A DNA stretch of 64,000 bases from Stichopus chloronotus (GCA_021234535.1 CM037850.1:17283990-17347989); one strand, 5' to 3'. Counted from the stretch's first letter, positions 1 through 13,100 are shown. Notes: a model not told the origin generated them from the sequence alone. A program made the numbers and translations.

Positions 1-2159
1 TTAGTACAAATCAATAACCCAATACATAAATAATTATTCGAGTGGATATGTAAATAATAAATACATATGAATGAATATAAATACATAAATAATAATAAAT
101 ACATAAGAATAAATAATAAAAACGTAAGTAATAAATACATAATAATAACAAGTACATAATAATAATAATTAAAGGGGAAATCAGGGTTTGACAGAGAAAA
201 TTATTCTCCTTTAGTTGATTTTCCTTTCTAAACTGATTGTTCACCGAAATATAGAGACGTTAGGGAGGTGTTTGAAGGTAGAAGAAACGGTAATTGTTGT
301 GCTAATTACTTTTGGATGAGAACTCGTAATATTTGTCGGGTACAAAAAAAATAAACGTTATGTACAAGACAAAGCAACCTCCTGTATACGATTATTCCGA
401 ATAGGATTTCATGTTATGTGGTACGTCAAATCGGTTGGATGTGAAAATGAGGAAATACGTTATCAATGTCATCCATTTCACTATATAAGTTAACGTATGA
501 TTTCTAAGGAATTCGAACACTTTCGGGTGTGAAAACGCCTCCTCAGAGCCCACAATAACAACAGCGAAAAAGATTATCCTTAATTTCAAATTGTCATAAT
601 TTAGTCATTTCTCTATGACTTCTCTTAAAAATTTCAGACCTTGAGTGTTATGTAATAGTAAATCGATCCCTGCAAAGCGTCAGTACTTTTTGTGTATTTT
701 TTTACCATATTTAAGTGAATTTATAAAAAAAATTCAACGGCGTAAAACTTAATAAAAATACAGGATAAACATGAAAAATATACACAAAATGACGGATAAA
801 TGTTTCATCTACTTGTTCTGAAAATTTCAGCTCGATACGAAGTACTATCGATTAAAACGGACGTTTTCAATCTCGTGTTAAAAATGCACCATTTCTCAGA
901 GGGCCAAAGGACCCTATGCAAACAGTCAAAATGTCAGGCCCCATTGGTCCTCTGGGTCATAAAATCGTCAATTCTGCACCAATTTTGCTCAAATTTTCAG
1001 GAGATAATCCTTTCATCATTCCACATCGAAGCATCGATAAGTCATGAGATTCTATCGCCATGAATTTTAAAAGCTCTTAACAACATGCCCGTGATATCGT
1101 GAAACGCACCCGATCTTAATTACGAGTGAGAGGCAAAAGTGCCATTATTTTGCGAAATTCACTGAATTTACATCGACTCGTTAAAGGAAATAAGAAAACA
1201 AGAGACCATGAAACTTAGCTGTGTTTTTAGATAAAAGTCTCATTCTGAGTCACCGGGAGTTTCGAAAAAAATCGTCCAAGAATTTACGAGAAAATTGAAA
1301 TTTCTGAATGGTTTTTTGAAGACAATTTTCAAGGGTCTTTTGGCCCTCAAATCAAAATTTGGGCCGTTTTAGGCAAAAAAGAATGTTTTAACTTATTTTG
1401 TAACAGGAAAAAAGGTATTCGGCAGATAGATTGTGTCAAAATCTTGCGATTGAGACCTTAACTGTCTAGTTTCCGTCGCTCTGGGCCTAGATATTGAGAA
1501 AAAACGTCATTTTTGGTCAATTTTGGTGTTTTCGTTTTTCCTAATAACTTTTGAAATATAAAACGGAGGACAACGAATTTGGTATGAATCGAAAGAGTTT
1601 TTAATTCTTACATCATATATGTCATTTTCACTTAATAGTATTTCCTGGTGGCCTAGTTATGAGCAAAATGATTTTTGGCCGAGCTAGAAACACCCTATAG
1701 GGTTTGGGGGCGGGCTATCCGTGATTTTAGGCCTGCTCCTCTTTCACGTCTTTTTCCAAGCACTTTTCCATCACGAATTATAAAGAACTGACAGCGACTT
1801 TGCACAAACAGAATCTATGGCATGGTGAACATTAATTTTGTGAAGCACTGGATTAAGCGAAACGTATTTTTTGAAGCCATGCTTTCGAATACAGAGATAA
1901 AGTAGAAAAAAATAACCCCCAATTGACCTAACACTAAAACAATTTGCCATTGAGAGAGAAGATTTCAGTAAGACTTTTTCCCGCTGACACTACACTTAAG
2001 CCCATACCCGTAACACTGAAACTGCCTGATCGAACGGGACTCTCCCGGGTAAAACAACCGACTGGGTCGTCGTAATCTCTTGAAGAACACAGTGTGTAAA
2101 GTTGTGTTTAGAGTCTCCTCAAATAAAAATAATTGCCATCTTTTATAAATGAGACACTG
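1..2159. other. Gene-free stretch with AT-rich microsatellite
   Basis: No coding exon recognised. Positions of about 20-180 are a degenerate microsatellite built from ATAA, TAAT and ATACAT units. The short ORFs here lie in low-complexity DNA or are short and without family features. About 800-1900 reads like old non-coding repeat DNA of the same style as 13270-13620, but I could not define ends. Confidence 0.5.
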
Positions 2160-3780
2160 GGGTGAGCTCAAAGTTATGATTTCTAAACGTTTATAATGAA
2201 AATAGGGAAACTTTTAATCACCAACCCTATATTTGGCAGGAAATTCTAGCACACCTTAAGTCAATAACTGTTTACCAACATTGACTATTGGAAAAACTGT
2301 TTGTGTTTGAAGTTTTATCAAATAATTCCAGGCACTCATTTTCATCAGTGAAATGTTTGACATAACTTGAAAAAGTGTTTTCTAAACAATTCAAGTGTTA
2401 AAAAGGTGGAGTTGAATATTTTCCTCACAATTTGAGAGGAAAAACTAGCCCAGAACAGCCCAGCACAGTTTATAGGGGTGCAGATAATATTTGGACTGTC
2501 ATTAAATCAACAAAATGCAGGTTACAGTTATAAATTAACACCTTGTTTGAGCTCAACCGTATGATTTCTAAACGTTAGGTACAAAAAATGTATAACTTTT
2601 TCTGATTAACTTTAAATTTTGGAGGAAATTCTAGCACACTTCTACAATTATTAGTGCATACATACTAACAATGTGCATATTGGGCAGTGTCTGTGTTTGG
2701 AGTTCTGTCAGATAATTTCAGACGTTCATGGTCATCAATGACATCCTTGAAATAACTCAAAAAAGTGTTTTCTAAACTATTAAAATGTTAAAAGTGTGAA
2801 ATTAAATACTTTCCTCACAATTTGAGAGGGAAAACATAACAGGTAACAGTCGTAAATAGGCACCCTATGTGAACTCAAACATGTGATTTCTAAACGTTTG
2901 TTATGAAAAATGTATAAGTTTTTGTGATCAACCTTTCATTCGGGAGGAAATTCTAGCATACCTCAATCAATTACAAGTACATATGTACTATCAATGTATA
3001 TATTAGACACACTCTACGTGTTTGAAGTTCTAGCAAATAATTCCAGGCATTCATTTTTGTCAATGAAATCCTTGAAATAACTTTAAAAAGTGTTTTCTAA
3101 ACAAGTCTAGTGTTAAAACTGTGAAATTGAATTTTTTTCCCTCAATTTGAGAGGAAAAACTAGCACACCTCATTAGATCAGCCCATTACAGTGTATTTCA
3201 AGGTGTACAGATAATGTTTGGATTGTAATAAAATTCACATAACAGATTACAGTTACAAATAAGCACCTTATGTGAGCTCAAACATATGATTTCTAAATGT
3301 TAATCACCAAAAATGTATAATGGTTTATGATTAACCTTAAACTTGGGAGGAAATTCTAGCATATCTCAATTTCTTCTAAGTACATATGTACACAATGTAT
3401 ATGTTAGACACACTGTATGTGTTTAAAGTTCTATCAAATAATTCCAGACACTTATTTTCATCAGTGACGTCCTTGAAATAACTCAGAAAAGTGTTTTCTA
3501 AACCATTCATATGTTAAAACACCAAAATCATATGTTTTTCAGTAAATTTGAGAGGAAAAACTAGCACTCCTCATCACATACTGCATTCACCATGGGACAG
3601 GGTTATATGTGTCTGTTTGAAGTCTCACAAATTTAAACTTCTTGTTAATTTTATAAAACACCTGTATGGCACTGCTGGGAAATAATGAGTTTTAATCATA
3701 CCAACTGCAAACTTTAAAAAATTTGGTCTTTTTCTTGAAATTTGAGGATAAAAACTAGCATACCTCAATATAGGGAGTAC
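2160..3780. repeat. Tandem array, units of about 320-400 bp
   Basis: A shared segment (GAGCTCAAAC, then ATGATTTCTAAACGTT) starts near 2163, 2549, 2871 and 3274, giving spacings of about 386, 322 and 403 bp. A second landmark, GGAGGAAATTCTAGCA, recurs near 2237, 2621, 2943 and 3350. A third, GAGAGGAAAAACTAGCA, recurs near 2440, 3150 and 3551, with weaker copies near 2828 and 3743. The order of landmarks is the same in each unit, so this is a diverged satellite-like array of four to five units. No ORF is shared between units. Confidence 0.85.
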
Positions 3781-6167
3781 ATAAGGCCAATCGCAGCGTA
3801 TTCCATACGTTACATATATATAGTTCTTGCCATCACTACATCCTCAGGAAACCCATTCCGCTCATTCACTACCCGATACGACACCCAGGAAAATACCCAT
3901 TCACTACCCGCCTCCGAGAAAAGAAGTAATTAGGATTTTTATGCATAATAATATTATTTATGCATGTATGTCGCTTGCATGTGCTGTAACGATAGCAAAT
4001 ATCCTTACAGCCAAAAACACTCCTCACTGCATGCATCGATTTAAACAAACAAACAAACAAATAATCTCCCTCCTAAAATTGTTTACTTGTTTCCATTCGG
4101 ATTATGTTTTCCATATTTTCGAGAACAATGATTGGTTGATTATAGCTAGTTTGCATGTTTGACCGTGGCATTTAACGGTTTTAAACCAAGGCGCGCGTAC
4201 CATGCTCTGGTGCACTCGATCTGTCTTGAATCATCAAGCACAGCAGTTCTCACAAACCTTGACCTTAAAAACAAACTTCTAAAGCGATCTTTGACGACCA
4301 GTGTTTTCACTTTTTATTACATTAAGATTTCTCTATTGCTAATTTCTTAGTTTTCTTTATTTTTTTGTACCAAATTTAAGTAAGGTTGTCATTTTAATCT
4401 TTAATTCAACCGTCGAAGGGCGTTTCACCAGCACAAGTAAGAAGACTTATTGGCCACTTGACGACTAACTACACCACGTGAGTTAACGAAAACATAACTT
4501 TTTACGAATAATTCATTCAATGTCATTTCAAGAATATGTGATGCAACAATTAATTAATTAATTAATTACGTCATTGCAATATATAGTGCCGTATATAAAA
4601 ATATGTCACTATCAGTTTTTATGAAAAAGGTACGAGAAATATCCTACGACAGCTGCCGATTGGCAGGTTGATAAAATTGAGTTAGCCTAAAAGTTGTTGC
4701 AAACTAATGATATGCCTATTGATAAGCGCATAACAAACAGAGCGGAAAGTTGCTGAATTTCGAACCTCACTGAAAAAATTGTAACCACCATCTTACACAT
4801 TCTATAGGTCTGGAGACATACATCATTAAAAAAACTGGATATGCAAGAAAATTGAAAATATCAAATGTTTAACTAAGCTCTACTTATAAGGCTAAAACTA
4901 AAAGGCATATCTGCTGAAGTGCTTTCTGATTGGTTGGTATGGTGGCTGTTGCAAGACCCTGGTACTAGGTGCCTACGTACAGTATGTTTTTTTTTTGTGC
5001 ACTCGATCGAAGTACTATTAAAATGTAACACGGAAATTCCCCTTACGTGACGTCATGACTTCGTAATTTATACTTAATAATAGTACGCACTGTTGCCAAC
5101 CATCAACGTAATTAATAAGTGAGCAATCTTTCAGAATTAAAGTACGTTATTAAGAATGGTCTAGGCCTGCTGCTGCTAGTGATTCATTGACAACCGTTGA
5201 AGTTTTCAGCGAATTGAATATATAGCAGACGCATACGTCTTGCAGGGAGCGTCTTGTATCGAAGCAGTGACTAAACACCTGCAATCATATCCGTCGTTCG
5301 ACATTTCAATCACTTTTAGGCCTAGCTAATTTAGCCAAATGAGCTGGCAATGTGCTATTCCTATCTATTTAATATCAAGTGTTTCCCCTAAATGATTTAA
5401 CATCTTTTTCGCATATGCCGCTCTTCATTTGTTTAGAATCTATATTGGCCTATAGGTTATAACTCGCAATATGCACCGTACCGATAGACACAACAACACT
5501 AAAGACAATTCTTAATTTGAAAGTACTATGCTAAGTTAGGGTAGCCTAACTTAACTGATTGGTATATTCAATTTATGATCATAACTTAATTTATGAAGCT
5601 GGAAGCTGCATGTTGCCCTGATGATGTAACTTGGGATTAAACTTGGCAAAGGTACAAGTCGAATAAGTAAAGAATAAGCACCTATAGTACCCTAAAGAGT
5701 GGAAAGTACTTTTACTATTTTGAGGGTTTGGGGTTATATATAATCATGGTTTATTTTACTGATCAATATTGTTTGACTGTGAAATATACTAAGCATGCAT
5801 TTGCATTGAACATGCAAGTATGAGAGCAAGTGCTGATGTCAAAATTTGTTGAGTTCCCCTAAGGTGTAATGCTATGTTCATGGATCACTCTTCATTGTAA
5901 TTTCTCACATTGTTTATAAAAAAGAGATCTAATTGCATACTAAACAGATTTTTCATAGTTTACCATTGCCCATCACATGCAGAGAGTTAAAGGGGAAAAT
6001 GCAAGCAGCTATACAGCGGGCAAAAATTCCTGTTACTTCAATTTTATTGGGGTTATGTGACTGTAAGATTAGCATCTTATGGAAATCGCTGTAAGCTATG
6101 TCATGGTTGGGTATGGGACAATCTGAGCAGACTTTTATCACCTCCGTATGATTTTTGCTCTCCTCAG
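3781..6167. other. Intergenic stretch, nothing supported
   Basis: No exon, RNA gene or element end could be supported. A short run of TTAA/TAAT units near 4545-4565 is simple sequence. The promoter of the downstream gene would be expected in the last part but no core element was clear. Confidence 0.4.
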
Positions 6168-9100
6168 TCTTGCACAGAAGAAGATGCCACCAGACGAGGA
6201 CAATCCCTGTTCTTCCTTGAGGAGTAGGTTCTGTAAGTAAATATTCTAAAGTATCATTTGTAGTAGTTAAAAATAGTTATTCAATGAAATATGCCATTTA
6301 CTAGTTATTGTATTATATGCTCAATTTCCAGTGGATTTCATCAAGGACTTACAGCGGACCGGTGCTCTGGAGGACCTCATCGAGAAGACCATCGAGGAAG
6401 TGGATGGATTGGAACTACCGGAGCTCGCCACGGCCTTCCTTCCCCACCAGATACCAGTTCTGATGAACGTTACAAGAACATACGGGACAGAGAGGACAGG
6501 GGACCTCATCGAGGATGGGACGGCACTCTGGATACAGATGAAGACAAAGGACATGACCACATGGAAGAAGCGACTGCTTACAGAGAAGAGGAAGGCAGAC
6601 AAGATGACGTTCATCGGAGCAGCACTTCTGGAGCATTTGATCGGTGAGTCCTTTTCTGCTCATTGTAAAGTGGTGTAACAGGTCACGGTTACAAATGCTG
6701 TGTTTGCGCACCGCTGATTGTGCAATTCAGCTACTGATCTGTACACAATTTTCACATACTTACAATTCTCACGACATTGAAAACCTTTATGTCCAGTTGC
6801 TTCATTTTGATTTTCTGTGCCTATTATTTTTGCAGAGGAGAAGAGATGCAGCACAGCCAAGGTGAGTGATAAATGTTTTGTTTTCCCTAAGCAGTCACGT
6901 TTGACATCTGTTCATCATAACATAGAACAATGCCATGTCACATGACTTGATCTCTGTCTGAATTACTCCTTATGTACTCTACAGAACGAGTGGATGCTGA
7001 AGGATGACAACAGCAAGCTGACGTCGGACGACGGTGGTGAACTGGACAAGTACTATGACAGGATGTATGCCACCCCTGACAGCCCGGCCCCTTAGCCACT
7101 TCCGCAGACTCTTATTCAGGCGACGACGAAGGCGAAGATGTTTTGGACGAAAAAGTGAGTCTACAAATTACACCTAGTGACTCATTGGATGCAACCGTTG
7201 GTGTGAACAGATCACTGATAATCTGCTCTTATACAATTTTGTCTGTCATTTGTTTCCTACTACCTGCAGGCATCTCGGTACCTGAAGTCCCTGGGGGAGG
7301 AACACACTCAGAGGCTCTGTTTTCGGATTTGGAGGAGGTATGGAATGTACTTCTTGAGAATGTCACTTCAGCAGCAAACTTGCACAATGAAGTAATGATT
7401 AAAATTCATATGTGACTGTTTCTCATCCATACACAGGAGGTTCGACTGCCAGGATTGGAGGAGGAGGTGCGACATCCAGGACCAGCTAGAGGAGAATCAA
7501 CACCCAGGACTTGACGAGGACCAAGTGCCACCAGCTCCGAAGGAGGTAGAGCCAGCACCAGAAGAGGATGCAGACGAGGATGAAGATGCTGACGCCAGAG
7601 GGTCCGATGAGGAGGAAGTTCCACCAACCCCAAAGGAGGTGCAGCCACTACCAGAGGTTCCATCACCACCAGAGGAAGACGAAGACGACGTAGACGATGA
7701 CGCCGGAGGGTCCAGTGACGTACTGGCACTCGCTGAGGATTCTGTGGTGGAGTTAGGACGGGCAATGTCGAAGGTAAGTCATAAATCTCACTGGTTTTGA
7801 TTCCATTTTCCTGCATTTGATTCGGGAACTTTAGAATCGCAATACCTACGGTATCTTAAAAATTCAAAGTAGAAGGTGAGTTTGTGTCATGTACAGTCAC
7901 GTAGGAAGTCATGACTGTACACGTAGGAAACATTAAGTGGTATGCATAATCAGTTTTACTACAGGTCCTTTTCTTTTTTTAACATGCTTAGCCCTTGAGT
8001 CAGACATCAGTGATGTCATATGTTCAAAATGTATGTCTCTCAACATGGGTCAGTCAGATTGACATTAAGTTCTATTGTGATACCTCCCAGGCTTCCACCT
8101 CCCCCCCCCCCTCAAATGCAATTTCAAAGGGATCCTTATGTTTTGGCTATCATTTAACACTGTAAGGGGTACAAAGATGTGCTTTTTTAATTTGTTTTCA
8201 TTTTCAGATCACATTGACTCTATTTTTGCATTACTGATACAATAGGCTTTTATCGGGGCTGGGGTGGGTTTCTGTGAGGGGGGGAGTTCGGATGAACCCT
8301 CTCCAGATCTAGAGCTTTGCTTACGGTAGTATACACATTTCATTAACTTGCTTTGAATATTTTGTAGTTTTTTGCCTTGACTCCTAACTCCTTACACGCC
8401 TGTCTTAACCTAGCATTGCCTGTTACCTTTATTTAAGTACTGTAGGGGGTCACTTGATTGTATTCCCTACACCATTGCTTATGCAGAGGTCATCTCAGGC
8501 TAGATATCTTTACCTTTCTTTGCATGTATCTTCAACACTTTCCAGTCACACTTGATGGGTAACAGTGGAGACCAAATGGGAGGGGGTTAGGCTCAACTGC
8601 CATTGGGAAAAAGAAAATGGGGCAGGGGTAAAAGTATGTTTGGTTAATCCAGTATTTGCCAAGTGCTACAGGAATAAATAAATAAAAGAGGAGGCATAAG
8701 TCCATTATGATTCTTGTATACTCTCAACACATCTTATACATGTGGTATCATTTCTCATAGATCCATTTTTTCCTTCTTTTTTTTTTCTCATCAATTTCGA
8801 AATGAAATTTCTATTTCAAAGCTGGGTATGTGCAAAATAGAACACTAGGCAGTGCTGTTTCAGGCTGTCTGAGGGGTTTTTAAAGCCACAAAGTTTCTTT
8901 GTCCCCCACTTCCGAGAGACTTTAAAGCTTGCCATCGCCTTAATACATTTTTAAACATTTAATTCCCCTAGAAAATTTTTTTCTTCCCCTATAAAAATTC
9001 CCCCACCCTTCCGTACCTTGTCTGGCTTAGGTATGACTCAGTCTCCCTGAACTTTTTTCTTTTGTTCCACCATGTTTGATGAATAAAAAGTTCCATTTGT

Positions 9101-11580
9101 TACAAAATCTCCCCCCCCCTCACGCTCCTCCTACAGGTAAGGCTGCATGTGGATAAGTATTGTTTTGTGTAAGAGTTCACTCTTGTGGATTGCTCACTAT
9201 GCATACACCAGTCCGTAGACTGACGTTTTACCGACTTTTTACCCCAATTAGAAACCAAATGCCAAAGACTGCCCACTCTGCAGTATTTCGGTTCTTCGAC
9301 TTGCCAACCACATCAGCCAGAAGCACCAAGTTAAGGATGCCGCGTGCCGCTGCCAGCTGCTTCAACAGGCCAGGTCTAGGTGAGTAGTTGTGGTGGAGGA
9401 GTGGTGTTTGTCTGTCAGCCTTCCAGTTACAGCCACTGCTTTACAAATGACATTCACACTTCGTTTAATCTTTCTGTCCTGTTGCAAGAGGTTCCAGTCT
9501 GCCAAGGTGGAGGTCAAGGACCAGAGGCGTACACTCAGGGACTGCCCAATCCCTAGGTGTCGCTCTGTGTGTCTTCGACGAGTGTACCAGCACCTGCAGA
9601 GGGTACATCATCTGAAGGTAACTATAGTATATCAAAATACTTCAATTCTGGTAGACATGATCTGATTTCTTCATCTCTGAAATTAACTGATCATCTTGTT
9701 TTGTAGACGGACTGCACCTCAATACCAGTACCTTCTTCTCACCCTGCAAGACTCCAAGATGGTTCCACCAGAGAAGACTCAACTGCAGAAGAACCGGTGA
9801 AGTTACCTCCCACTACAGACGTCTTCAGTGAGAAATTCCCTCTTTTAAAACTCTTTTGGGGCTGTCAGTTTAAAAAACATCATTCCATCTAAATCTTTTT
9901 TTTTTGTAATACCTTTCCTTCTACGGTACTTAAACAAACAGAGGAGTTCTGGAAGTTTGATGCCCAGAAGTTTGGTGGTACAGCCCAGTCGAAGAAGAAC
10001 GCTGACCAGCACAGCCGATAGATGAAGACAGTGATGGAGAAGCTGGGACTCACACTACGACGGATGATGCAGCCATCGAGTATCCAGTGGATTACGGAAC
10101 AGCTCCGAGAAGAAGGAAGGGTACCGAAGACTGTGGCCTCCTATCTGCTCTCTGTGAAGAAGTTCGCCAGCTTCCTCAGCATCTGCACCGAAGCCAGCTG
10201 CTCAGTAGGAGTCTACCCAACTTTTGCTGAGCAAACCTACCGAGCCCCAGCGGAGTATATCACCGGGTTGAGACCGGACATCAAGGTACATCAAAAGGTG
10301 CTGGCAACGAAGATCAAGGGTAAGCAAAGTTTCTGTTACACCAGAAAATGTGTAATCTGACGCACCATTTATCGAACCATTGACTTTAAAGTTTTCTTAT
10401 TTATCAGATGCAATCATATTCCGAAGAAGGCAGTAGAGAAGATGAAGACCAGGGCTATGAAGGACGCCAAGGCCATTGCTCGTAAGTGATGAATAATTTA
10501 TTAATTTATCCATGTTTAAATGTTTATCATTGCATAATTTCACATCGTCTTTCTTGATATTCACAGAGGCCTTGGTGGCCAACCCTGAATCGTGCCAGGA
10601 GGCGCAGCGTCTCTAGTTTCGTAACATTCTGATGGCTCTCGTCTTGCTTGGAAGCGGACATCGGGGCGGCAGTCGTCATCCATCTCACCACCGGAGAGTT
10701 CCTGTCTGCCACTCAGGTGCAACTGGACTCGCCCACCAGTTACTGGGTGGTGGAGGTGGTAAAGTACAAGACGTCATCAACGTATGGACCGGCCCACATC
10801 GTGCTGTCATCCCCAGTGTACCAGTTCTGCTTGTTTTACCACAACGTCATCCAAAGAAGCATTCTCCAGGCTCCCCATGTAGCCTGATAGTCTGGTGTTT
10901 CCTTTCTTCCTGACGCCCACCGGGAATGCTGTGAAGCACCTCAATAGATATTACAGAAGTTGGGAATTTCCTACGGCATCCCGAATTTGACTCCCCTAAA
11001 CATTCGGAAAACGGTTGCAACTCCAGTAAGTACGATATCCCAGGCTTTCTCTCCAGTTTCATTTTTTTCTTTAAGTACGTCACTCTTGATTGATAAGAAC
11101 TATTTTCATGTGCCTTTTTCTGTCACCAGTCTATTGCCAGTCAGTCAGCGGGCAATAGGTTCTTGGTCTCTGAGCACATGGCCCACAGAGAACAGACCCA
11201 ACATCAGTACTACAACGCGGCCCAATCCAAGAAAAAGGCATGTGCAGCATCAGTCTTGACAGGAAACCTGCTGGATGGGGTGAGTCTTAAAATCAAAACT
11301 TCAACTTTTGATAATAATGCTTTCACATTCTCGTTTCTGTTGCATTTTGGACTGCATAATCTTCAGTTATCCTCTCTTCTTTTAATTTCTCTTTTCAGTC
11401 ATTGTCCGAAGACCCAGAGGATGCCCCGGCAGGTTTGTCCAGTGTAAGTTATGGTGCAACTCTACTTTTTCCTTTAATCACTCTGTCCTTGGAAATATCC
11501 AATGAACTTGTTTCTTACATAAACGTTGCATTTTATTACAACAGCTCAATTCATCAAACCAAGAACCTGTCGCTCCTTAG
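6168..11580 (+). pseudogene. Zinc-finger / tyrosine-recombinase-like (Crypton-like) gene, frame-disrupted
   Basis: Exons with GT-AG borders: 6168-6232 (candidate ATG at 6184), 6332-6643, 6836-6861, 6985-7154, 7270-7337, 7437-7773, 9252-9379, 9491-9617, 9707-9827, 9942-10319, 10408-10481, 10567-11025, 11130-11279, 11399-11443, 11545-11580 (TAG). In order: a helical N-terminal part; an acidic, proline-rich linker (7510-7770); two Cys-Cys/His-His modules (KDCPLCSISVLRLANHISQKH; CPIPRC...HLQRVHH); then a region like the N-terminal helical domain of tyrosine recombinases (VASYLLSVKKFASFL). The catalytic-type core follows: Arg in GSGHRG, Lys in VVKYKTSSTYGPAH, Arg in TPLNIRKT, then EHMAHREQTQHQYY with candidate His and Tyr. 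Lesions: a frame change near 7085-7095, TAG at 10019 and 10614, and frame changes near 10412, 10665, 10880 and 10957. Codons upstream of the ATG stay open (LAQKK), so an earlier exon is possible. The core pattern is known from Cryptons and related genes; family assignment and loss of function are inferred. Sequencing indels could explain some breaks but not both TAGs easily. Confidence 0.72.
7774..9251. other. Large intron of the recombinase-like gene
   Basis: No exon recognised between the acidic exon and the first zinc-finger exon. The phases on both sides (0 and 0) agree without one. It holds poly(C) runs near 8100 and 9113 and low-complexity T runs. Confidence 0.5.
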
Positions 11581-12700
11581 GATACCACCCCACCACCCCG
11601 GACCTTTGACTATACTTTTTACATTTTTTTTTGCTTTTTGGTGGGAGTATTTTTTTTATTCAGGTTTAAAGATTTGTTAGAATAATGCATTGTAGAATGA
11701 TGCTTTACAATGGTCCTCTGTTATTGTAGGGTTCAAGAGTGGATTAGACACATTTAGGAATTTTGACTACTTATACACTTAAATATAAGTCAAGTACCTA
11801 TTTGTACACTTAAATATACAGAAGGCCTATTGCATATTTCTACAATTAATTATACGCCAAATATTCAAGTATACTCCCAAGGTTACCCTTCGGATGGGGG
11901 TGAAGGTATCAGGGTGGGGTGAGTAGACCCCGCTAATTCCAAATGTGGCTTTGAGAGTTACATTTTTAAATTCAGCGAACCTTAAAACCCCAGGAAGATG
12001 ATTTTAATACAAAAAGTCTTTGGGAACATAGATTCCCCCACGCCCTGCCCTCTGTAGTAAAAAGCTTCCAAATAGACTTGAAAAAAATAATATGTGGTGG
12101 GGTTATTGTACCCCACATATAGTGAGAGTTTCCAATACATGAAAGTGATAGTGAGAGTTTCCAGTATATGATCAAATCGAAAATTTGTCAAAAATACTAT
12201 CTTTGACAAAGATAGTTAAAGTTTAGACCCCAAATTTGACTTATGGAGAACCTGTGGGTTCGTCGTACAAATAAATGAAAGAAAAAGACAGAAGTACTTG
12301 ATTCTGCCCATTTATTGAGGTAGACGTACTCGCTGTTGTCATATTTCATGCCAACATGCTTAGCAAACATGCTTAGCTGTAACTTCTCACAATACTCACA
12401 ATAAGTAAGTAAATAAAGTACCATGAAGGATGATAATGATGAAAATGACGGGACAGCCAGGCCTGAGCTTGATTTAGAGAACAGTACAGTGCTTAAAAAC
12501 TTTACATTTAACGTACTGTCCTAACACTTTTTTTCTAGTGAACTAATGTCCCTTCTACACTTCCGAACCCATCCAATTCTTCTGAGTGCGCGGTTGATTT
12601 GTTTTGTTTGTTTTTACCCAGGCCTGTAGGCAAGGGGGGCCAAGTCCCCCCCCCCTGGAAAAATTTTCGCCCCCCCCAGAAGATCAACCAAAAAGCCAGC
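11581..12700. other. Intergenic stretch with short hairpins
   Basis: No gene seen. A perfect inverted repeat of 10 bp with a 1-nt loop lies at 12196-12216 (ACTATCTTTG and its complement). A weaker one, ATATGTGG...CCACATAT, lies at about 12090-12120. A 29-bp unit (ATAGTGAGAGTTTCCA) is repeated twice at about 12119-12172. A poly(C) run lies at about 12645-12675. Confidence 0.5.
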
Positions 12701-12714
12701 CGGCTTAGTGATAT

Positions 12715-13100
12715 TCCTTGCCCGAACCAAAAACATTAGGGATCATGCGGACCATCCATGAGTCAAATGTGAGATTCATCCATACTTCCCTTCTTGAGAT
12801 ATTATGTTTACAAGATTTTTAGACTTTGACCTCTGTTGACCTCAAATGAACTTTGACCTCCACCAAAAACAATAGGGATCATCTACTAAATATGGGCAGT
12901 CCACATGCCAAGTATGAGATTCACACATGCTTCCCTTCTTGAGATATCATGTTTACAAGGTCTTTAGACTTTGACCTCTGTTGACCTTAAATGACCTTTT
13001 ACCTCCACCAAAAACAATAGGGGTCATGTACTCAATATGATACATCTATGTGCCAAGTATGAAACTCCTCAAGGTTATCCTTCTTGAGATATCGTGTTCA
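12715..13100. repeat. TGACCT-type dispersed repeat, tandem units of about 140 bp
   Basis: The block CAAAAACAATAGGGATCAT recurs at about 12728, 12863 and 13009. Each is followed by a segment ending CTTCCCTTCTTGAGATAT and then GACCTCTGTTGACCT. Related blocks are at 18370-18720, 32530-33420 and 37560-38160. Near-DR1 motifs (one mismatch to TGACCTTTGACCT) lie at 12847-12859 and 12992-13004. Confidence 0.85.

Noticed and set aside
11..244. 77-codon minus-strand ORF rich in Ile, Leu and Tyr
   Set aside because: Lies in the AT microsatellite; the sequence is a translation of ATA/TAT repeats.
2160..3780. CRISPR-like array
   Set aside because: The repeats are long (320-400 bp), diverged, and in an intron-bearing animal genome; no short direct repeats with unique spacers.
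7406..7816. 136-codon minus-strand ORF
   Set aside because: It is the antisense of the acidic, proline-rich exon at 7437-7773. Its arginine/leucine-rich sequence is what the complement of GAA/GAC/CCA codons gives.
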